From the NCBI RefSeq assembly GCF_013205025.1, contig NZ_JABMLE010000003.1, forward strand, positions 372,001-436,000: a DNA stretch of 64,000 nt. Reading direction: 5' to 3'. Under the pieces are notes generated by a model. The model worked only from the letters and a program-made list of their open reading frames with translations. It had not been told where the DNA came from and searched no databases. Shown here piece by piece: positions 59,902 to 64,000 of the stretch. Within the stretch, counting starts at the first letter, position 1. Each line of letters opens with the position of its first letter. The stretch is from Rathayibacter sp. VKM Ac-2857. GTDB lineage: Bacteria > Actinomycetota > Actinomycetes > Actinomycetales > Microbacteriaceae. A program made the position numbers and the translations under genes.

Positions 59902-61047
59902 CTAGGCGGCCGGGGCGCCCGATGTCTGGGGGACGGGCGCCGGAGCGCCCGTGTCAACAGCGGGCCGCGGGCCGGAGCCGCCGCCCTTGCGCGGCTTCCC
60001 GCGGTACTGCACCGCGTTCAGCAGGACCGCGAAGACGATCACCGCGCCGGTGAAGACGGTCTGCCAGTACGACGAGACGCCGATGATGACGAGGCCGTCG
60101 GAGAGGAAGCCGATGACGAACGCGCCGAGCAGCGTGCCGCGGACGGTGCCGACTCCGCCGGTGAGCGCCGCGCCGCCGATGACGACGGCGGCGATCGCGG
60201 TGAGCTCGTAGGAGCTGCCGGCGGTGGGGCTGGCGCTGGTGAGCTCGGAGGAGAGGATGAGGCCGGCGATCGAGGCGAACAGCCCCGAGAGCACGTAGAC
60301 GCGGACCTTGACCCGCTTCACCGGCACGCCGGAGAGCTCCGAGGCGCGCTCGTTGCCGCCCGAGGCGTAGAGCCAGCGGCCGAAGACCGTGCGGTTGAGC
60401 AGGAGGCTGACCACGATCGCGACGACGATCATGATCACGACGCCGATCGGCAGGCCGAGCAGGCGGTTGAAGCCGAGCCAGTCGAAACCGGTGTTGCCGA
60501 GCTCGGGCTGCCCCGCGAGGTCGTTGTAGGTGAGGCCGTCGGTCATCAGCAGCCCGACGCCGCGGACGACGTAGAGCATGCCGAGGGTCGCGACGAACGG
60601 GGCGACCTTGAACCGGGCGACCAGGATCCCGTTGATCAGGCCGATCAGCGCGCCGGCCCCGCAGGAGAGCACGACCACGACCCAGAGCGCGGGGTAGAGG
60701 GTGCTCCCGCCGATCGGCACGCCCTGCATCAGGAAGCCGGCGATCACTCCCGAGAAGCCCAGCGTCGAGCCGACCGAGAGGTCGATGCCGCCGTTGAGGA
60801 TGACCAGCAGCATGCCGATCGCGAGGATCGCGTAGACCGCCACGTGCGAGGACATCGTGAGGATGTTGCCGACGGTGAAGTAGTTGGGCGAGAGGATCGA
60901 GAACACGACGATGATCGCGATCAGCGCGAAGAACGCGCGCCCCTGCAGCAGCAGGCGGCCGAGGTCGAAACCGTCCTTGAAGAGCGCGGGGCGTCGCTGC
61001 CCGGTCGCGGTGGAGGTCATTGAGGGCTTCCGTTCCGTAGTGGTCAC
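59902..61047 (-). CDS. Sugar ABC transporter permease (RbsC-like)
   Basis: 381 aa from the GTG at 61047 (overlaps the ATPase stop); an ATG at 61020 is possible. LNGGIDLSVGSTLGFSGVIA, ARFKVAPFVATLGMLYVVRG, GGNERASELSGVPVKRVKVR and VVIGGAALTGGVGTVRGTLL are RbsC signatures. About 10 helices; C-terminal tail rich in Pro/Gly. Confidence 0.92.
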   Translation of the reverse strand: MTTTERKPSMTSTATGQRRPALFKDGFDLGRLLLQGRAFFALIAIIVVFSILSPNYFTVGNILTMSSHVAVYAILAIGMLLVILNGGIDLSVGSTLGFSGVIAGFLMQGVPIGGSTLYPALWVVVVLSCGAGALIGLINGILVARFKVAPFVATLGMLYVVRGVGLLMTDGLTYNDLAGQPELGNTGFDWLGFNRLLGLPIGVVIMIVVAIVVSLLLNRTVFGRWLYASGGNERASELSGVPVKRVKVRVYVLSGLFASIAGLILSSELTSASPTAGSSYELTAIAAVVIGGAALTGGVGTVRGTLLGAFVIGFLSDGLVIIGVSSYWQTVFTGAVIVFAVLLNAVQYRGKPRKGGGSGPRPAVDTGAPAPVPQTSGAPAA

Positions 61048-62585
61048 GAGATCACGGCCTCACCGGAGGCGGCCATGATGTCTTCTTTGGAGACGTCCGA
61101 GCCGAACTCGGCCGCGATCCGGCCTCGGCTCAGCACGATGATGCGGTGGGCGATGCTGAGGCACTCGCCGACCTCGGAGGTCGTGTAGACGACGGCCAGG
61201 CCGTCGCGGGCGCGCTCGGAGAGCAGCCGGAAGACCTCGGCCTTGGCGCCGATGTCGATGCCGCGGCTGGGCTCGTCGAGCAGGATCACGTCCGGCTGCG
61301 TGGCCAGCATCTTGCCGATGACGACCTTCTGCTGGTTGCCGCCGGAGAGCGAGCCGATCATCGCCTCGCCGCCCGCCGTCTTCACGTGCACCGTGCGGAT
61401 CGAGTCGGTGACGAGGTCGACCTCGCGGCGGGGGGAGAGGAACAGCCCCTTCACGAAGGAGCCGATGCTCGCGAGCGAGAGGTTCCGGCCGACGGTCATG
61501 GTCTGCACCAGGCCGTCGCGCTGGCGGTCCTCGGGGACGAGGCCGAGGCCTGCGCCGATCCGCTCGGCGATCGACATCCCGGCCAGGTCGCGGCCGCTCT
61601 TCGAGATCGTGCCGGCGGTGACGGCGGTGCGGCCGGCGATCGCCTCGAGCAGCTCGGTGCGGCCGGCGCCCATCAGCCCGTAGAGGCAGACGATCTCGCC
61701 CTCGCGGACGTCGAGGTCGATGCGGTCGACCACGTCGCGGCCGGGGATCGACGGATCCGCGACGCTCACGCCGCGCACCGAGAGGGCGACGTCGCCGAAC
61801 GGGTAGCCGGTGGGCGGCGAGCCGAGGTCGAAGCCCTCGCCGACCATCGCGCGGACGACCCAGGCGAGGTCGATGTCGGCGGCGACGGCGGTCGCGGTGA
61901 CCGAGCCGTCGCGGAGGACGACGGCGTGGTCGGTGATCTCCAGCGCCTCCTCCAGGTGGTGCGAGATGTAGACGATGGAGACGCCGCGGGCGGTGAGGTC
62001 GTGGATGACGGTGAAGAGCACCTCGACCTCGGCGGCGCTGAGGGCGCTGGTCGGCTCGTCCATGATCAGGATCCGCGCGTCGACGGAGAGGGCGCGGGCG
62101 ATCTCGATCAGCTGCTGCTGACCGAGCCGCAGGTCGGCGACGAGGGTCAGCGGATCGATGTCCTCGCCGAGCTCCTCCAGCACCGCTCGGGCCTGGCGCG
62201 CCTCCTCGGCGTAGTCGACGCCGGAGGGGCCGGTGATCTCGCGGCCGAGGAAGATGTTGTCGCGCACCGAGAGGTTCGGGGCGAGGCTCAGCTCCTGGTG
62301 GATGATCGAGACGCCGTGCTCGCGGGCGTCGACGGTGTCCTCGAAGGCGACCGCGGTGCCGTTCAGCACGATCTCGCCCGAGGTGGGCTGCTCGACGCCG
62401 GACAGGATCTTCATCAGCGTCGACTTGCCGGCGCCGTTCTCGCCGAAGAGCGTGGTGACCTGCCCGCGGTGCACCGAGAAGCCGACGCCCTTGAGCGCGC
62501 GGGTGGCGCCGTAGGTCTTGACCACGTCGACGGCCTCGAGGACGACCTCGCCGATGCCGGCGACCGGGGGCGCGGCGGTGCTCAC
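61044..62585 (-). CDS. Sugar ABC transporter ATPase, double-domain (RbsA-like)
   Basis: 513 aa from the GTG at 62585. Domain 1: Walker A GENGAGKSTLMKILSG, signature LRLGQQQLIEIARAL, Walker B RILIMDEPTSAL. Domain 2: degenerate Walker A GLMGAGRTELLEAIAG, signature GSLSGGNQQKVVIGKML, Walker B VILLDEPSRGIDIG. Powers import. Overlaps the genes on both sides. Confidence 0.93.
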   Translation of the reverse strand: MSTAAPPVAGIGEVVLEAVDVVKTYGATRALKGVGFSVHRGQVTTLFGENGAGKSTLMKILSGVEQPTSGEIVLNGTAVAFEDTVDAREHGVSIIHQELSLAPNLSVRDNIFLGREITGPSGVDYAEEARQARAVLEELGEDIDPLTLVADLRLGQQQLIEIARALSVDARILIMDEPTSALSAAEVEVLFTVIHDLTARGVSIVYISHHLEEALEITDHAVVLRDGSVTATAVAADIDLAWVVRAMVGEGFDLGSPPTGYPFGDVALSVRGVSVADPSIPGRDVVDRIDLDVREGEIVCLYGLMGAGRTELLEAIAGRTAVTAGTISKSGRDLAGMSIAERIGAGLGLVPEDRQRDGLVQTMTVGRNLSLASIGSFVKGLFLSPRREVDLVTDSIRTVHVKTAGGEAMIGSLSGGNQQKVVIGKMLATQPDVILLDEPSRGIDIGAKAEVFRLLSERARDGLAVVYTTSEVGECLSIAHRIIVLSRGRIAAEFGSDVSKEDIMAASGEAVIS

Positions 62586-63241
62586 TGGACCACCAGCTCG
62601 GACGGCGTGACGAGCCAGCCGGCCGGGTTGATCAGCTGGAACGCGCCGGTGACCTGGATCGTCTTCCCCTCGAGCGCGGTGGTGTCGACCGCGCCGAGCA
62701 CGGTCGTCTTCAGCTGCTCGTTGAGGGCGCTCGCCGCGTCCTGGTAGTCGATCTGGTTGGTGAACTGGCCGAACTCGACGGTGCCGGTGGCGTCGCGGAG
62801 GTCGGTGCCGTTGATCGCGGGGCCGGTCTGCACGCGGATCAGGACGTCGCCGGGGACACCCTCGACGGTCACGGGGTAGATGCCGTTCTGGCCGGCGCCG
62901 ACCGTGCCGGTGAAGGTGGTGGAGAACTCGGGGCCGGTGCCGCCGGGGAGGCCGTACTCGGTCGCGGCGCCCGCGCTGTCGGCGGCGATCGCGGTGGCGA
63001 GGGTGGCGGCGTCGACCGCGCGGTCGGCGATGCCCTCCTGTATCACGGGGAAGTTCTCGGCGGCCCAGGACTCGGCCGAGAACTCGGCGGGTCCGGCGCC
63101 CAGGTCGGAGTCGGCGCCGACGACCTTGGTGCTGAACGCCATCGCGGCGAGGACGACCACGACGACCGCGGCGAGGATCAGGCGCTTCCGGGAGGCGCCG
63201 ATCGGGGGCCTGCTCGTGGTGGGAGGGAGTGCACGCGTCAT
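62582..63241 (-). CDS. DUF2291 family protein
   Basis: 219 aa. An N-terminal anchor (LILAAVVVVVLAAMAFSTKV) precedes a periplasmic-side domain: PAEFSAESWAAENFPVIQEG, VTVEGVPGDVLIRVQTGPAI and TVEFGQFTNQIDYQDAASAL. DUF2291 proteins are regularly encoded with RbsABC-like transporters for polyols. First gene of the operon. Confidence 0.85.
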   Translation of the reverse strand: MTRALPPTTSRPPIGASRKRLILAAVVVVVLAAMAFSTKVVGADSDLGAGPAEFSAESWAAENFPVIQEGIADRAVDAATLATAIAADSAGAATEYGLPGGTGPEFSTTFTGTVGAGQNGIYPVTVEGVPGDVLIRVQTGPAINGTDLRDATGTVEFGQFTNQIDYQDAASALNEQLKTTVLGAVDTTALEGKTIQVTGAFQLINPAGWLVTPSELVVQ

Positions 63242-63348
63242 CGCGGTGTCCGTTCGCTGGTCGGGGAGTGCCGGTGGTGGTCGTGGCGACGGCGTCCCCC
63301 GGGGGCGGCTCCGTCGCTGCGGGAGGTGGGCGAACCGCCTCCGGAGAA

Positions 63349-63371
63349 GAAATTATGTTCAACACAGAATT
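63349..63371. promoter_or_regulatory. Operator-like dyad for the leftward ABC operon
   Basis: Arms AAATTATGT and ACAGAATTT (one mismatch) around TCAAC. On the minus strand a CATAAT -10-like hexamer overlaps it. It shares the 9-mer ACAGAATTT (or complement) with the site at 63421. Confidence 0.55.
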
Positions 63372-63420
63372 TCCGCAAGGGCTGCGACGGAATTGGCGGC
63401 GGATCGGCCACGCCCCGCGG

Positions 63421-63466
63421 AGAACAGAAATTCTGTTCTTGACAAGTGTTCCGGACGGGGTAGGTT
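63421..63466 (+). promoter_or_regulatory. Palindromic operator overlapping the promoter of the rightward dehydrogenase
   Basis: AGAACAGAAATTCTGTTCT (63421-63439) is a 19-bp dyad with 9-bp arms. TTGACA (63439-63444), a 16-bp spacer and TAGGTT (63461-63466) form the promoter. Binding there would block the -35. Confidence 0.65.
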
Positions 63467-63514
63467 CGGGAAGGCCGCGACGAAGCGGCCCCGCGAACCC
63501 CTCGGAGGCTCCCC

Positions 63515-64000
63515 ATGACCATCACCACTCCTTCCCCGCAGACGGCCCCGCAGTCGCGGCAGTCCGGCGGCTCCGACGTGCCCGAGTCCATGCGCGCCGT
63601 CGTCGTGCACGGCCCGGAGGACTACCGCCTCGAGACCGTGCCCGTGCCGGTCCCCGCCGCCGGCGAGCTGCTGCTGCGCGTCGACGCGGTCGGTGTCTGC
63701 GCGAGCGACCTGAAGTGCTACCACGGCGCCGCCAAGTTCTGGGGCGACGAGAACCGCCCCGCCTGGGCCGAGCGCGACCGGATCGCGGGCCACGAGTTCG
63801 TCGGCACCGTCGTGGCCGGCGACGACGCGGCGCTCGCCAAGCGCGGCGTCGCGCTGGGCGACCGCATCGCCTGCGAGCAGATCGTGCCGTGCTGGGAGTG
63901 CCGCTACTGCCTGATGGGCGCGTACTGGATGTGCGGACCGCACGACATGTTCGGCTTCAAGGGCTTCGACGGCGCGATGGCCGAGTACGTGCTGGTCCCG
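63515..64000 (+). CDS. Zinc-dependent polyol/threonine-dehydrogenase-type enzyme (partial, runs off the right edge)
   Basis: 162 codons visible. MRAVVVHGPEDYRLETVPVP, VGVCASDLKCYHGAAKFWGD, DRIAGHEFVGTVVAGDDAAL, and the structural-zinc cluster CWECRYCLMGAYWMCG are MDR-family features. Divergent from the RbsABC/DUF2291 operon, so its substrate is probably the imported sugar or polyol; erythritol- or threitol-type pathways have such sets, but that is inference. Confidence 0.85.
   Translation, partial: MTITTPSPQTAPQSRQSGGSDVPESMRAVVVHGPEDYRLETVPVPVPAAGELLLRVDAVGVCASDLKCYHGAAKFWGDENRPAWAERDRIAGHEFVGTVVAGDDAALAKRGVALGDRIACEQIVPCWECRYCLMGAYWMCGPHDMFGFKGFDGAMAEYVLVP

Noticed and set aside
61146-62747. 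A 533-residue rightward reading antisense to the ABC ATPase
   Set aside because: Asp/Gly/Ala/Val-rich shadow; the ATPase on the minus strand has all Walker motifs.

Overview
The window looks like chromosomal DNA of a high-GC actinobacterium of the family Microbacteriaceae (a Rathayibacter- or Curtobacterium-like organism). The support is about 70% GC with strong third-position GC bias, many GTG/TTG starts in 4-base GTGA/ATGA overlaps, DUF222-HNH, DUF7882-like, Lsr2 and TipAS families, and a dispersed palindromic repeat around a GTCGAGTAG...TATCGAGAC core. The genus is an inference.

Positions 1-8.9 kb form a genomic island of visibly lower GC. It starts with a tightly overlapping leftward operon of five genes: a DUF3310 protein, an exonuclease/endonuclease/phosphatase-family enzyme, a deoxynucleoside-kinase-like P-loop protein, a divergent thymidine-phosphorylase-like protein, and an HD (SAMHD1/dGTPase-like) phosphohydrolase cut by the window edge. 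All but the DUF3310 protein belong to nucleotide- or phosphodiester-processing families, and the set is the best candidate for an undescribed (defence-like or phage-derived) system. Next come about 2 kb of decayed plasmid/conjugative-element genes (3.4-5.3 kb), then a ParB-like gene with a frameshift overlapped by a D12-class adenine methyltransferase, then an Abi-family HEPN-like protein. A hairpin with a T-run and a tRNA T-loop-like motif (8.89-8.94 kb) sits at the GC step.

Positions 9-63 kb are core-like accessory chromosome. 9.2-12.9 kb: TolB-like, MFS and secreted/lipoprotein genes. 12.9-14.1 kb: repeat-rich, with small hypotheticals and DUF1905. 14.5-18.8 kb: DUF222-HNH and tandem AraC regulators. 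19-26.9 kb: DUF4232 membrane protein, frameshifted LysE exporter, gamma-carbonic-anhydrase-like protein, DUF4394 protein, a MerR/TipAS regulator with a classic 19-bp-spacer promoter, and small membrane and SnoaL genes. 26.3-31 kb: CGNR regulator divergent from an Asp-nucleophile hydrolase, a HicB-like protein, and an LLM monooxygenase divergent from an XRE-cupin regulator with two identical-architecture operators. 31-39.4 kb: PadR/HAAS pair, Mn-catalase, an NAD-binding dehydrogenase, DUF1345, LuxR, and a dehydrogenase trio whose first gene is frameshifted. 39.4-48.5 kb: GNAT, AlkA-like glycosylase, monooxygenase, DUF7882-type small genes, GCS2 ligase and M20 peptidase. 48.7-57 kb: LysR, two SDRs, lipoproteins, Fic, Lsr2 paralogue and DHA2 MFS.

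57.7-64 kb is one sugar/polyol catabolic locus: a SorC-type regulator, a leftward RbsB/RbsC/RbsA-like ABC transporter with DUF2291, and a divergent zinc dehydrogenase (cut by the right edge), with two related palindromic operators in the shared promoter region.

Across the window about a dozen palindromic units occur singly or as head-to-head pairs of about 130 bp with conserved spacers (REPIN-like). Three genes (ParB-like, LysE, formaldehyde-dehydrogenase-like) carry single-base frameshifts that could be real or assembly errors. No tRNA, rRNA, CRISPR array or complete insertion sequence was seen.
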